From positions 186,001-250,000 of the forward strand of contig NZ_AMQH01000009.1 in the NCBI RefSeq assembly GCF_000300195.1: a stretch of 64,000 nucleotides of DNA, written 5' to 3'. Shown piece by piece: positions 52,644 through 62,754 of this stretch. The stretch comes from Clostridium tunisiense TJ (lineage in GTDB: Bacteria > Bacillota > Clostridia > Clostridiales > Clostridiaceae). Position 1 is the first letter of the stretch, and each line of letters opens with the position of its first letter. A program made the translations under genes and the position numbers. The notes beneath the pieces were generated by a model, which saw only the letters and a list, made by a program, of their open reading frames with translations, was not told the origin of the DNA and made no database searches.

Positions 52644-54593
52644 TTATATTATTAATCTTTTATACACTTCATAAGGAATATTAAAATACATATTTTCAAG
52701 GGTTATACTTTTAAAATAATTCAAACTTTCCCCGAGAATAATATTGTCTGGAAGTCTTCCTAAATTTTTAAACAACTCCTCACAGGTTAATATTCCGTAT
52801 CCCCAGTCTGGATTAGGATGAATTACACCCTCTTTTTTTATAGTTCCGCGAATTAAATAAGTATAAATTTTAGAAGCGTACAAGTTAGTGTCATTTTTAT
52901 TTACAATCCCCCACTGAAGCAAAAGTGCTACTGCGCCAGTGAGTATAGCTCCTGCAACGGTGCTTCCACTAGTAATAATATTACTATTATTAAGTCCTGT
53001 AGTTAATATATTGGTTCCACCGATAACCACTGTAGGCTTTATTCTTCCATCTCTAGTATATCCTCTACCAGATTCAGCAAGCAAAGTGGTATCTTTTCCA
53101 TCATAGTAGCCCGTACAAAGTATATTTCTTCCACTGGAGGGTATAGTTAGTGTGGTATATGGATCTGGATTTACAAATCTACTATTCCCTTTTAATAAGT
53201 GTCTTTGATGCATCCATACATCATACCTCCCATTAACCACAACCTCTCCAATAAGATTTAACTGCCAAATTCCTCCCTTAATGTTTTTCATCATAAGAAT
53301 AATAACCTGCTCTCCGCCGCTTTGTTCCTGTATAAAATACTGAATAACAATAGTACTTTCCCCTAGTTTTATTTCTATTTGTCCCTCATCTAATTTAGGT
53401 ACCTGAATTTTTTCTAACTTTTCTCCTGTTGGAGATATAATTTCCATAGAAATCTTATCTGGCCTAGTAATCCAAATTGATAGGCAGAATTTATTTTCTT
53501 TTTCTCCAATTTCTACACTTACTTTACCTACATCACCCTTTTGGGCTAAAATCCCACTAGTATGAGTGGCTGTATCCCCTTCATTACCAGTATTACAAGT
53601 TACAACAAAACCCCTTCTCATATTGTAAATATCTATATGCCTCTCTATTGCTGTTTGACCATCATGACCACCACAATTACTTTGAATTGGTAAATAAACC
53701 ACCATTGGTTTATTTAATCGTTCCTGTAGTAAAGCTAAATATTCAATTGCTGCGGCTACATCAGTACTTTCATAGATGTTAGTTAGCTCCTCACTAACTC
53801 CATTGATTTCTAAAGTAGATTTCTTAGCTTCCTTAAGCTTTACAATAGCAAACTCACATTTATGGGCTATACTTGCAATTTCATCTTCGGGTCCTAAATT
53901 TGTTGCACCCATAATTCCTGCTATGGCTGTGCCGTGCCCAGTTTCATCCTTATGACTCACTATGGTGTAGGGATCTCCCCCTTGTTTTTTCAACCTTATT
54001 GCTTCTTGTATTTTATCCTTTGAGAAAACAGTTCCATATCTTAAAGTTTCAGGGGTAGGTCCCCTTTGTATTGTTTGATCCCAAATTGTTAGTACCCTAC
54101 TCCTTCCATCTTGAGTCATAAATCTATCACTTAAATAATCTATACCAGTGCCAATTACCCCAACTATTACCCCTTCTCCATTTAAAAATTCAGGTTTTTT
54201 AGTAAAAACTTTCATGCTACTACCTTCATTAACAATCTTTAAATCTGAAAGAGTGAAGGGATAACTTTTTTCTATATTAGTAATTTGTGGTACTGCCTTA
54301 AGTAGCTCCTGAAGTTTTCCCTTCCTTACTGCTATAGCTGCAAAATAACTTTGTCCTGCTGCATACCCTCTAGCATAGCTTATGGGTTCTAGAGCCTTTA
54401 AAATGTCTCCGTTGTATTGAATAATATAATTTTCATAATCCTCACTCATGTAAAACTCAAGAAATTTCGATTTACCTATACTATAATGTTCTCGCTTTAA
54501 AATACTATCTTCAACTGAACTTACTTTAGTTTTTATATTTTTATTTAAACCCTCATAATTTTCTTCTTCGTACTTCAAGTTGTCAATGTGCAT
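52644..54593 (-). CDS. Csp-type subtilase pseudoprotease
   Basis: The 649-residue protein has prodomain (about 45-115), subtilase, jelly-roll insert (about 350-490) and the end of the subtilase domain. The triad is broken: Asp to Gly148 (V-I-G-T-G-I-D), His220 kept (G-H-G-T-A), Ser to Thr545 (S-G-S-T-V-A-G-A). A Ser stands one place before the Thr, so activity by a shifted residue is unlikely but not excluded. It ends with a tail N-M-Y-F-N-I-P-Y-E-V-Y. It lies directly upstream of sleC but with a terminator between them. Confidence 0.88.
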   Translation of the reverse strand: MHIDNLKYEEENYEGLNKNIKTKVSSVEDSILKREHYSIGKSKFLEFYMSEDYENYIIQYNGDILKALEPISYARGYAAGQSYFAAIAVRKGKLQELLKAVPQITNIEKSYPFTLSDLKIVNEGSSMKVFTKKPEFLNGEGVIVGVIGTGIDYLSDRFMTQDGRSRVLTIWDQTIQRGPTPETLRYGTVFSKDKIQEAIRLKKQGGDPYTIVSHKDETGHGTAIAGIMGATNLGPEDEIASIAHKCEFAIVKLKEAKKSTLEINGVSEELTNIYESTDVAAAIEYLALLQERLNKPMVVYLPIQSNCGGHDGQTAIERHIDIYNMRRGFVVTCNTGNEGDTATHTSGILAQKGDVGKVSVEIGEKENKFCLSIWITRPDKISMEIISPTGEKLEKIQVPKLDEGQIEIKLGESTIVIQYFIQEQSGGEQVIILMMKNIKGGIWQLNLIGEVVVNGRYDVWMHQRHLLKGNSRFVNPDPYTTLTIPSSGRNILCTGYYDGKDTTLLAESGRGYTRDGRIKPTVVIGGTNILTTGLNNSNIITSGSTVAGAILTGAVALLLQWGIVNKNDTNLYASKIYTYLIRGTIKKEGVIHPNPDWGYGILTCEELFKNLGRLPDNIILGESLNYFKSITLENMYFNIPYEVYKRLII

Positions 54594-54794
54594 ACATCTT
54601 TCATCCCCTTATCCCTTACTAACTAAAATCTCAAATCAAAGGTTCTAAGCATCTAACCTTCATTCAACTATACTTTAGCAACATTGAAACCTTCGCAATA
54701 GGTTAACTTTAATATTCTAACTTTTGTTGTTAACACCCCTTAAGTAAAGAATATGACCTTACTTTAAGAAGAAAAGCTTCAGCTTATGAATAAA

Positions 54795-56714
54795 TTATAT
54801 TAACCATTCAAATAACTCCGTTGGTATCCTTATATAAATGTTTCCCTTCTTCTCTCCTCTTTTGTTCGAAGCTAGGCCTTCAACAGGTTTATTATTTGAA
54901 GTATTGATTAAAACCTCATATAACTTGCTAATAGATAATATTCCATAGCCCCAATCTGGATTTGGAAAGGTTACTCCTTCAATTGTCTTTGTGCCTCTAA
55001 TTATATAATTACCTGCTTTTGCGCCAAATAAATTTTCATCATTTCCTTGAACAATTCCCCATTCTAACAATAGAGCTGTGGCTCCCGTTAATATTCCTCC
55101 AGCTACAGCTGCTCCCTTTGTCACTATCATGCTGTTGTTTTTTCCTACAGTTAATATGTCTACCCCTGGTGATGCCACTCCAGGCTTTACTCTTCCATCT
55201 CTTGTATATCCCTTGCCAGATTCAGCTACTACAGTATTATTTCTTTGATTATAATAAGCTGTACTTCCTATGGCCACTCCTGTAGATGGGATGGTTAAAG
55301 TTATATATGGATCTGGAATTATAAACTTGGTGTTTTCTTTTAATAACTTTTTTTGAAGAATCCAGCAATTATACCTTCCATCAATTGCATATTCACTAGT
55401 GATTATAAATTGCCAAATGCCACCAACATTTCCTTTTCCATAAATAAAAACTACTTGTTCTCCTCCTGTTTCTTCCTGTATAGCTGTTTGTATTCTTATT
55501 TGATAACTACCAATATTTACAGTAGCTTCACCTTCTTGGTAACTTGGGATAGGAAGCTTTTCCAAAGTTTCTCCTGAAGGCGCTATTATACCAACTCCAA
55601 CCTTATTGGGTCTTGATATCCAAATAGATATACAAAAATTTATCTCTTTCTCATCCACAGATAATTCAACTACACTACTTTTCCCTACTGGGGCTAAATC
55701 TCCACTGGTATGAGTTTCACTATTTCCTTCATCACCACAGTCAGTTACTAAAATAAAACCTCTTCTTCTTTCATAAAACTCTGCATACCTTTCCAAAGCA
55801 CTATGTCCATCATGACCAGAACAATTGCTGCCTAAGGGCAAATATACCACCATTGGTTTTTTTATCTCTAATTGTAAATTTGCTAAATACTTTATAGCAA
55901 AGCCAATATCTGCTCCCTCATAGATTTGAGTAGTTCTCTCTCCTATACCATTCAATTCCAAATTTATTTTTTTTGCCTCTTTTAACTTAACAATGGCAAA
56001 CTCACACTTTGGAGCCACACTATTCATATCATCATAAGCTCCAAAATTTCTTGCCCCTACTATTCCTGCAATAGCTGTGCCGTGCCCTACCTCATCTCTA
56101 TGTGGCACAATATCATAAGGATTCCCGCCCTGTTTCTTTATTACTATAGCCTCTTGTATCTTTTCCTTACTAAACAAACTTCCGTATCCTATGGTTAACT
56201 GGGATAAATCAGTCCCTCCTTCTAAGGTCTGATCCCAAATTGATATAACTCTACTCTCACCATCTTCTGTAATAAATCTTTCATTTAAATAATCTATTCC
56301 AGTTCCAACAATTCCTACTACTACACCTTCTCCATATAAATTCACATTTTTATTGTCGATAGCATTATTATCATAGGCATTATTCACTACTTCTAATTTT
56401 GAAAGAGTATATAAATGATTTTTTTCTACATTAACTATCTCTTCTACCTCTTTAAGGAGACTTGGTAACATTCCCCTTTTTATAGATATTGTAGAATAAA
56501 AACTTTCAGATTCAATTACTGATGCATAATCTAAGTTTTCAATAGCTTTTCTTATATCTCCAAAGTATTCAACAATATGGGTCTCGTAACTTTCATCCAA
56601 ATAAATTTGCTTATTTCCTGCTATAACCATTTGCCTTTTATTGTGAGTTATTGCTTCACTTTTTGACAAGATGTCAAAGTAATCTTGTTCCCAATTATCC
56701 TCCCCAAATATCAT
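54795..56714 (-). CDS. Csp-type subtilase pseudoprotease
   Basis: The 639-residue protein has the same layout. Asp is Gly137 (I-V-G-T-G-I-D), His211 is kept (G-H-G-T-A), Ser is Ala536 (K-G-A-A-V-A-G-G), and the oxyanion Asn of the G-N-E-G motif is Asp (G-D-E-G). Both triad losses and the oxyanion change rule out classical activity. The tail is N-I-Y-I-R-I-P-T-E-L-F. The start ATG at 56714 has AGGTG about 10 bases before it. About 200 bases without a clear terminator separate it from the genes on either side. Confidence 0.88.
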   Translation of the reverse strand: MIFGEDNWEQDYFDILSKSEAITHNKRQMVIAGNKQIYLDESYETHIVEYFGDIRKAIENLDYASVIESESFYSTISIKRGMLPSLLKEVEEIVNVEKNHLYTLSKLEVVNNAYDNNAIDNKNVNLYGEGVVVGIVGTGIDYLNERFITEDGESRVISIWDQTLEGGTDLSQLTIGYGSLFSKEKIQEAIVIKKQGGNPYDIVPHRDEVGHGTAIAGIVGARNFGAYDDMNSVAPKCEFAIVKLKEAKKINLELNGIGERTTQIYEGADIGFAIKYLANLQLEIKKPMVVYLPLGSNCSGHDGHSALERYAEFYERRRGFILVTDCGDEGNSETHTSGDLAPVGKSSVVELSVDEKEINFCISIWISRPNKVGVGIIAPSGETLEKLPIPSYQEGEATVNIGSYQIRIQTAIQEETGGEQVVFIYGKGNVGGIWQFIITSEYAIDGRYNCWILQKKLLKENTKFIIPDPYITLTIPSTGVAIGSTAYYNQRNNTVVAESGKGYTRDGRVKPGVASPGVDILTVGKNNSMIVTKGAAVAGGILTGATALLLEWGIVQGNDENLFGAKAGNYIIRGTKTIEGVTFPNPDWGYGILSISKLYEVLINTSNNKPVEGLASNKRGEKKGNIYIRIPTELFEWLI

Positions 56715-56903
56715 CTTCTCAACACCTTTTCACAATAATTCCAAATTCCCTATAATTCACAATGTAAACCTGATGCTTACATTATCCTCTCAATACCATT
56801 ATAGATTTAAACCTTAAATTAGATACTTGTCACATTAAATAAATTTTTCATCCATTCACCATATAAGTTAAAATTTTTGTAAAAGATTATGCTTTGTGAA
56901 AAT

Positions 56904-59900
56904 TTATTCTTCTAATTTATAACCTCTACTGAAATTCTTTGTTATTTTATGGTATATTTCCTTGGGAATATTGATATAAAGACTCTGATAAGTTAAATTT
57001 TTATTCTTACTTTCATTTATTGATGCGCGCTTTACGGAAATCTCACTTAATATCTGAAACAACTTACTAATAGATAAAACTCCATAGCCTACTTCTCTGT
57101 TCGGATAAGTGGTCCCTTCTTCTCTTTCTACTCCAGCAATTAAATAGTTTCTTATTCTAGATGGGAACATATTAATATCATTCTTTTCTACAATTCCCCA
57201 TTGCAATAATATAGCAGTAGCTCCTGCTAAAATTCCCCCTGATATAGCATCTCCACTTGCAACCACAGCTTCACCCTCTAGGCTGAGAGTGAGTATGTTT
57301 GTGCCTCCTATACCAATACCAGGTTTTATCCTTACATCTCTTGTATAGCCTCTTCCTGATTCTGGTGCTATATTATTTTTAATCTCGTTAAAGTAGGACC
57401 CCACAAGAATTCCTTCTGATGTTGAGGGTGTCATTAAGGTTATATATTCATCTGATCTTAAAAATCTTGTATCTGGCTTTAATAACTCCCTTTGATGCAT
57501 CCATGCATCATATCTTCCTCCCAATATGGAATCTCCAAAAAGTTGAATTTGCCAAACCCCACTTTTTACGCCTTTCATGGAAATGATTATGGCTTGATCT
57601 CCCTGACTTTGTTCTTGAATAAGATAGCGGATTTCAATCAAAGTATCCTTCACATTAATAATTACTATATCCTCTTGCCCCAAAGGAGCTGGTATTTTTT
57701 CTACAATTGTTCCGTCAGGAGTTATAAATCCTATTGAAACTCTATCTGCTAAGTTTAAATAAATCCCCATACAAAAGTTTTTTTCTTCCTCTGCAATATT
57801 TACATCTATAGTTTTTATATCTCCAGTACCTAACAGTATTCCACTAGTATGAGTATCCTTATTACCTTGATTGCCACTAGTGGTTACAACTACAAACCCT
57901 CTTTGATTTACTAAAAAGCTTATATATCTCTCTAAAGCATCTGAACCATCATGACCTCCACAGTTACTTCCTAAAGGTACAAATACTACCATAGGCTTAT
58001 TTTCATTAGCTTGTATAGCTGCTAAATACCTTAAAGCTATAGCAATATCTGTAGTCTCGTAAATTTTACCATTCCTCTCCATTACACCACTTAACTCTAA
58101 GGTATTGGTTTTTGCCTCCTTTAATTTAACAACTGCAAACTCACATCTTGGTACCAAACTTATTATGTCATCATTTCCACCTAAATTTCTTGCACCAATA
58201 ATGCCGGCAACGGCAGTTCCATATCCATTATCATCCTTATGATTAACTATAGAATAAGGATCACCCCCATCCTTGTTTACCTTTATAGCCCTATTAATTT
58301 CTTCGCTAGTAAACTCCGTTCCAAAAGTTCCCAAAGGAGCTTCTCCAGTATCAACAGTTTGATCCCAAATATTTAAAATTCTAGTTCTTCCGTCCTGAGT
58401 CATAAACCTTTCCCTTAGATAATCAATACCTGTTCCTATAATTCCAACTATAACTTCCTGCCCCTCTAAGTTTAATCCACTTTTATCAAAGGTTAATGGC
58501 ACATAAGGTTCATTTGATGTTTGTAAGTTGGAAAGATTGAATAAATAGCTATTTTGTATATTTATTATTTCTGGTACTTCAGCTAAAAGTCTACCAACCA
58601 TCCCCTTTTCTATAGATACCATGGCCCCAAAATTTTCTGAAAAGTAAACTACTCCATAATCTATATTTTTAAAGCTCTCATAAATATTTCCTGTATAATC
58701 CACAATGTAGTTTTCATACTCTTCGTTAAGATAATAATTTTTAAATATATCCTCTTGAGTACTCTTAGTATTTGCTTCCCTTACATTACCTTTTATTTCA
58801 TTGGTTACCATCTTGTTATTTCCCTGATCTAATAAAGCACTTCTAGCGCCTATTCCCAATTCATTGAAGAATTTTTGAAAATTAAAAACACCAAACCCCT
58901 CCCTTTCATTAGGATAAGTTGCCCCTTCCTTCCTTTCAGCTCCTTGTATTAGATAACTTACAATCTTTTGCGGAAAAAGATTGATATCATTGCTTTTTAC
59001 AATTCCCCACTGAAAAAGTAACGCTACCACTCCTGTAAGCATTGCCCCTGCCATAGCCGGTCCACTGGCTACAATAGTGCTATTACTTAGACTTGGGGTT
59101 AGTATATTTTTAGCCACCATGGCTATTTGAGGCTTAATTCTACCATCTCTTGTAAAGCCGCTTCCAGATTCAAGCAAAATAGTTCCTTCTATTTGATTGT
59201 AAGAGGAACATACTATACTGTTGTTTGCTGTGGAAGGAGTCATTAATGTAATTGCAGCATTGGGTTTTAAAAATCTAGTATCATCTTTTAAAAACTCTCT
59301 TTGTTGAAGCCAACAGTCATAACGGCCACTTGTTAAGGTATCTCCAATAATACTTATCTTCCAAATTCCTTCATGTATATTTTTAAAGAGTATATCTATT
59401 CTTTGATCTCCAATGCCTTCTTCCTCTAGAAAGTATTGCATATAGATACTACTTTCCTCTAGTGATACATTTATTTCTGCTCCACTAATAAAGGGAATAT
59501 CTATCCGCTCAATGGTATTTCCCTTAGGGCTTGTTATTCCAATATAAACTCTATCAGGTTTTGCAGTATAGATAGACATAAATAGGTTTTTTTGACCCTG
59601 TGCTACCTTTACTTCTACCATATTATTTCCACCGGTCTCTAAGAGATTTCCGCTACTATGAGTGGCAGCATTTCCTTCCCCACCAGTGCTAGTAACTATG
59701 GTAAAATCTCTTCTATTAGTAAAGAAGTCTACATATCGTTCTGCAACAGTGCCTCCATCATGCCCTCCAGAATTTGTGCCAACAGTGAGATAAACTACCA
59801 TTGGGCTTTTTAGTCTCTGTTGTAATTCAGATAAGTATCTCATTGAGGCTGTTATATCATTTGAATCATATGCATTTCCATCATAGTCCTCAACCCCTAT

Positions 59901-60641
59901 TAATTGTAAGTTACTTCTCTTAGCTTTTTTTAGCTTTACAATGGCAAACTCACAATTTGGAGCTACACTCTTAAATAAATCTCTTCCGCCTAAATTTCTT
60001 CCTCCTATTATTCCAGCTACAGCAGTTCCATGCCCTACATCATCTTTATGATTAACCAATCCATAAGGGTTTTGTCCAATTGCCTTTATTTTTATAGCAT
60101 CATTTATATCTTCTCTACTAATTTCTGTGCCATAAAAAAAAGTTGCTGGCTTAGGTCCTGTATCTAAAGATTGATCCCAAATAGATAGGATTCGCGTTTC
60201 TCCTCTTTCATTAAGAAACCTTGGATTCAAATAATCTATACCTGTGCCTACAATGCCAACTATAACTCCCTCTCCATTTAATGAAGTATTTTCCTTATTA
60301 ATAACGGTTAAGTCTGGAAGATCTTCTTCAGCTTTAAAAGGTAATAAAGTATAAATAAAACTTTTTTCTACATTTATAATTTCAGGAACCATTTTCAACA
60401 AATTACTTAATTCCCCTTTCTTAACAAAGAGAAGCGCAAAGAATTTATTAAAAAAGAATATATCCCCTATGCCTGTTTTCCTAACACTTTCACCAATATC
60501 CCCAGTATATTCTACAAAGTAACTTTCATATGACTCATCTGAATAGTAAGCGCTAGCCTGCTCTACTGTGGCTCCTATTTGTGGATTTCCCTCTTGAACT
60601 TCTCTATAAATATTTTTAAATGTACTTTTATTAACACTCAC
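56904..60641 (-). CDS. Double Csp pseudoprotease fusion
   Basis: This 1245-residue protein carries two complete Csp units in one frame: unit 1 about 30-595, linker about 596-630, unit 2 about 631-1245. Unit 1 has Asp to Gly132, His204 kept, Ser to Ala529, and G-G-E-G instead of G-N-E-G. Unit 2 has Asp to Gly736, His to Tyr807 (N-G-Y-G-T) and Ser to Ala1132. The tail S-L-Y-I-N-I-P-K-E-I-Y occurs only at the very end, not after unit 1. The start is GTG after GGGAGGTAAATCTTT. It resembles in form the C. difficile CspBA fusion, except that neither unit here is active. Confidence 0.9.
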   Translation of the reverse strand: MSVNKSTFKNIYREVQEGNPQIGATVEQASAYYSDESYESYFVEYTGDIGESVRKTGIGDIFFFNKFFALLFVKKGELSNLLKMVPEIINVEKSFIYTLLPFKAEEDLPDLTVINKENTSLNGEGVIVGIVGTGIDYLNPRFLNERGETRILSIWDQSLDTGPKPATFFYGTEISREDINDAIKIKAIGQNPYGLVNHKDDVGHGTAVAGIIGGRNLGGRDLFKSVAPNCEFAIVKLKKAKRSNLQLIGVEDYDGNAYDSNDITASMRYLSELQQRLKSPMVVYLTVGTNSGGHDGGTVAERYVDFFTNRRDFTIVTSTGGEGNAATHSSGNLLETGGNNMVEVKVAQGQKNLFMSIYTAKPDRVYIGITSPKGNTIERIDIPFISGAEINVSLEESSIYMQYFLEEEGIGDQRIDILFKNIHEGIWKISIIGDTLTSGRYDCWLQQREFLKDDTRFLKPNAAITLMTPSTANNSIVCSSYNQIEGTILLESGSGFTRDGRIKPQIAMVAKNILTPSLSNSTIVASGPAMAGAMLTGVVALLFQWGIVKSNDINLFPQKIVSYLIQGAERKEGATYPNEREGFGVFNFQKFFNELGIGARSALLDQGNNKMVTNEIKGNVREANTKSTQEDIFKNYYLNEEYENYIVDYTGNIYESFKNIDYGVVYFSENFGAMVSIEKGMVGRLLAEVPEIINIQNSYLFNLSNLQTSNEPYVPLTFDKSGLNLEGQEVIVGIIGTGIDYLRERFMTQDGRTRILNIWDQTVDTGEAPLGTFGTEFTSEEINRAIKVNKDGGDPYSIVNHKDDNGYGTAVAGIIGARNLGGNDDIISLVPRCEFAVVKLKEAKTNTLELSGVMERNGKIYETTDIAIALRYLAAIQANENKPMVVFVPLGSNCGGHDGSDALERYISFLVNQRGFVVVTTSGNQGNKDTHTSGILLGTGDIKTIDVNIAEEEKNFCMGIYLNLADRVSIGFITPDGTIVEKIPAPLGQEDIVIINVKDTLIEIRYLIQEQSQGDQAIIISMKGVKSGVWQIQLFGDSILGGRYDAWMHQRELLKPDTRFLRSDEYITLMTPSTSEGILVGSYFNEIKNNIAPESGRGYTRDVRIKPGIGIGGTNILTLSLEGEAVVASGDAISGGILAGATAILLQWGIVEKNDINMFPSRIRNYLIAGVEREEGTTYPNREVGYGVLSISKLFQILSEISVKRASINESKNKNLTYQSLYINIPKEIYHKITKNFSRGYKLEE

Positions 60642-60711
60642 AAAGATTTACCTCCCAAAGGATTGATAGTATTCAACATATCTGTATTTCCCGTAAATAA
60701 AACATGATTAA

Positions 60712-62646
60712 TTATAATTTTAATTTCCCGTATATTTCTTTAGGTATATTTATATATAGGCCTAACACTGTAATATTTTTTTCAGTAATAACCTTTTTTT
60801 CTTCCTGTTTATTATTTCTTAGAGATGATTCTACTAAATTTCTAAACAAAGTTTCTATATCTAGCTGCCCATATCCGAGCTCTGGTGTTGGGTATGCCAT
60901 GTTTTGCTGTTTTATAGCTCCTCCAACAATATAATTCCTAGGTCGTTGAGGATACATTTCTGGGTTATTTCCTTGCACTAAGGCCCATTGAAGTAATAAT
61001 GCCACAGTGCCTGTTAATATTCCTCCAGCCATAGCTGGTCCACTAGCTACAATTAATTTATTGTCTAAGCCTGTAGTTAAAACATCAACACACCCTGTGG
61101 CAACAGAAGGTTTAATTCTTCCATCTCTAGTGTAACCTCTTCCTGACTCTTCTAGAATCTTACCTGTTTGTTGATTAAAAGAGGCTGTAGTTATAATATT
61201 TATAGCTGTAGATGGGGTCATCATAGTGGTAAAAGGATCTGAATTAATGAATCTAGTTCCCGCTGCCAATAGCTCTTTTTGATAAAGCCAGGCATCGTAT
61301 CTTCCATTGGTAATAAATTCTCCAGTAAGACTTAAACTCCAAGTTCCACCTGTTATATTTCTGATTAAAACATCTAACCTGCCATCTGGTATTCCCTGAC
61401 TCTCAGGATAATACTCCACAGTAATGCTACTTCCACCTAAATTAGCTGAAGCTACTTCTCCTAAGTTGTTTGGCAAACCAATATTCTCCAATTGCTCCCC
61501 TGTAGGAGACGTGATACCAATTTTTAATTTATCTGCTCTGATGATGTAGAGGGAAACCTCTAAATTCTTCTCCTCATTATCTACATTAATTTCTATATTT
61601 TTTTTATCTCCACTTCCATTTAACTGTCCACTGGCATGAGTACCTGTATTACCTTGGTTTCCACTGTCTCCTACAAAAGCTAAAGTTCTTCTTTGGGAAA
61701 ATAAATCTATATATCTTTCAATTATAGTACCTCCATCGTGACCTCCAAGATTACTTCCTACTGGAACATATATTACCATTGGTTTATTTAATCTTAACTG
61801 CAAATCTGCTAGGTATCTAATAGCAGAGGCAATGTTATAGGATCCATAAACTTTTTCCCTTGGGTTTTCTAGACCAATGGTCTCCAAAGTTCTTCTCTTT
61901 GCTTCTCTTATTTTAACTATTGCAAATTCGCAATTAGGAGCAACACTTACAAGTTCTTCTGGATTTTCACTATTTTTTCCACCAATAATTCCTGCAATAG
62001 CAGTACCGTGACCAATTTCATCCCTATGGTTTACAATGGCATATGGGTTTCTTCCTAATTTTTGTTCTTCTATAGCTCTGTTAATTTCCTCTACTTTAAA
62101 TTCTGTGCCTTGAACAAATCCGTAAGGAATTGGCCCCTGATCTAAAGTTTGATCCCAAACGGCTACCACTCTACTTTTACCATCATATGTTATAAAGTTC
62201 TTATTCAAGTAGTCAATTCCTGTGCTAATAATTCCAACAACTACACCTTCACCATTTAAGTCAATACTTCCCTTATTTATCACTTTTGGGTCATGTGGGA
62301 AGTCTGAAGGCTTTAATTGTGATAAAGTAAAGGGGAAGAATCTTATTATATTTGTAATTTCTTTTACCTCTTGTACTAGCCTAGTAAGCATTCCATACCT
62401 TAGAAGAACTACTGCAAAAAACTTGCCTGGGAAAAATATCTTTGCATAGTCTAATTTGTCTATTGCTTCTTTAATATTCCCTGTATATTCAACATAATAA
62501 GTTTCATAGTCCTCATCAAGATAAATCTTATTTAACTCTTGTATTTTATCTTTGCTTAGCTGATATAAGTCTCCTCCACTCTCAATAGCTTCTTGTTGGA
62601 CCTGTCTAACACTATAATTTGAGTAATCCAATTCCTTAAACTCCAT
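60712..62646 (-). CDS. Csp-type subtilase pseudoprotease
   Basis: The 644-residue protein has the Csp layout. Asp is Ser141 (I-I-S-T-G-I-D), His213 is kept (G-H-G-T-A), and Ser is Ala538 (S-G-P-A-M-A-G-G). The G-N-Q-G oxyanion motif is intact. The tail is G-L-Y-I-N-I-P-K-E-I-Y-G-K-L. GGGGGGGAGATAGGTC precedes the ATG. Only 70 bases separate it from the double-Csp gene downstream, so the two are probably cotranscribed. Confidence 0.88.
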   Translation of the reverse strand: MEFKELDYSNYSVRQVQQEAIESGGDLYQLSKDKIQELNKIYLDEDYETYYVEYTGNIKEAIDKLDYAKIFFPGKFFAVVLLRYGMLTRLVQEVKEITNIIRFFPFTLSQLKPSDFPHDPKVINKGSIDLNGEGVVVGIISTGIDYLNKNFITYDGKSRVVAVWDQTLDQGPIPYGFVQGTEFKVEEINRAIEEQKLGRNPYAIVNHRDEIGHGTAIAGIIGGKNSENPEELVSVAPNCEFAIVKIREAKRRTLETIGLENPREKVYGSYNIASAIRYLADLQLRLNKPMVIYVPVGSNLGGHDGGTIIERYIDLFSQRRTLAFVGDSGNQGNTGTHASGQLNGSGDKKNIEINVDNEEKNLEVSLYIIRADKLKIGITSPTGEQLENIGLPNNLGEVASANLGGSSITVEYYPESQGIPDGRLDVLIRNITGGTWSLSLTGEFITNGRYDAWLYQKELLAAGTRFINSDPFTTMMTPSTAINIITTASFNQQTGKILEESGRGYTRDGRIKPSVATGCVDVLTTGLDNKLIVASGPAMAGGILTGTVALLLQWALVQGNNPEMYPQRPRNYIVGGAIKQQNMAYPTPELGYGQLDIETLFRNLVESSLRNNKQEEKKVITEKNITVLGLYINIPKEIYGKLKL

Positions 62647-62754
62647 GACCTATCTCCCCCCCTTATTGGTAACATATACATGTTAATTATCCAACTAACA
62701 CCCTATATATTTTCATTAGCTATAAGTCTAAGAAACAACTAATCTATATATGCT

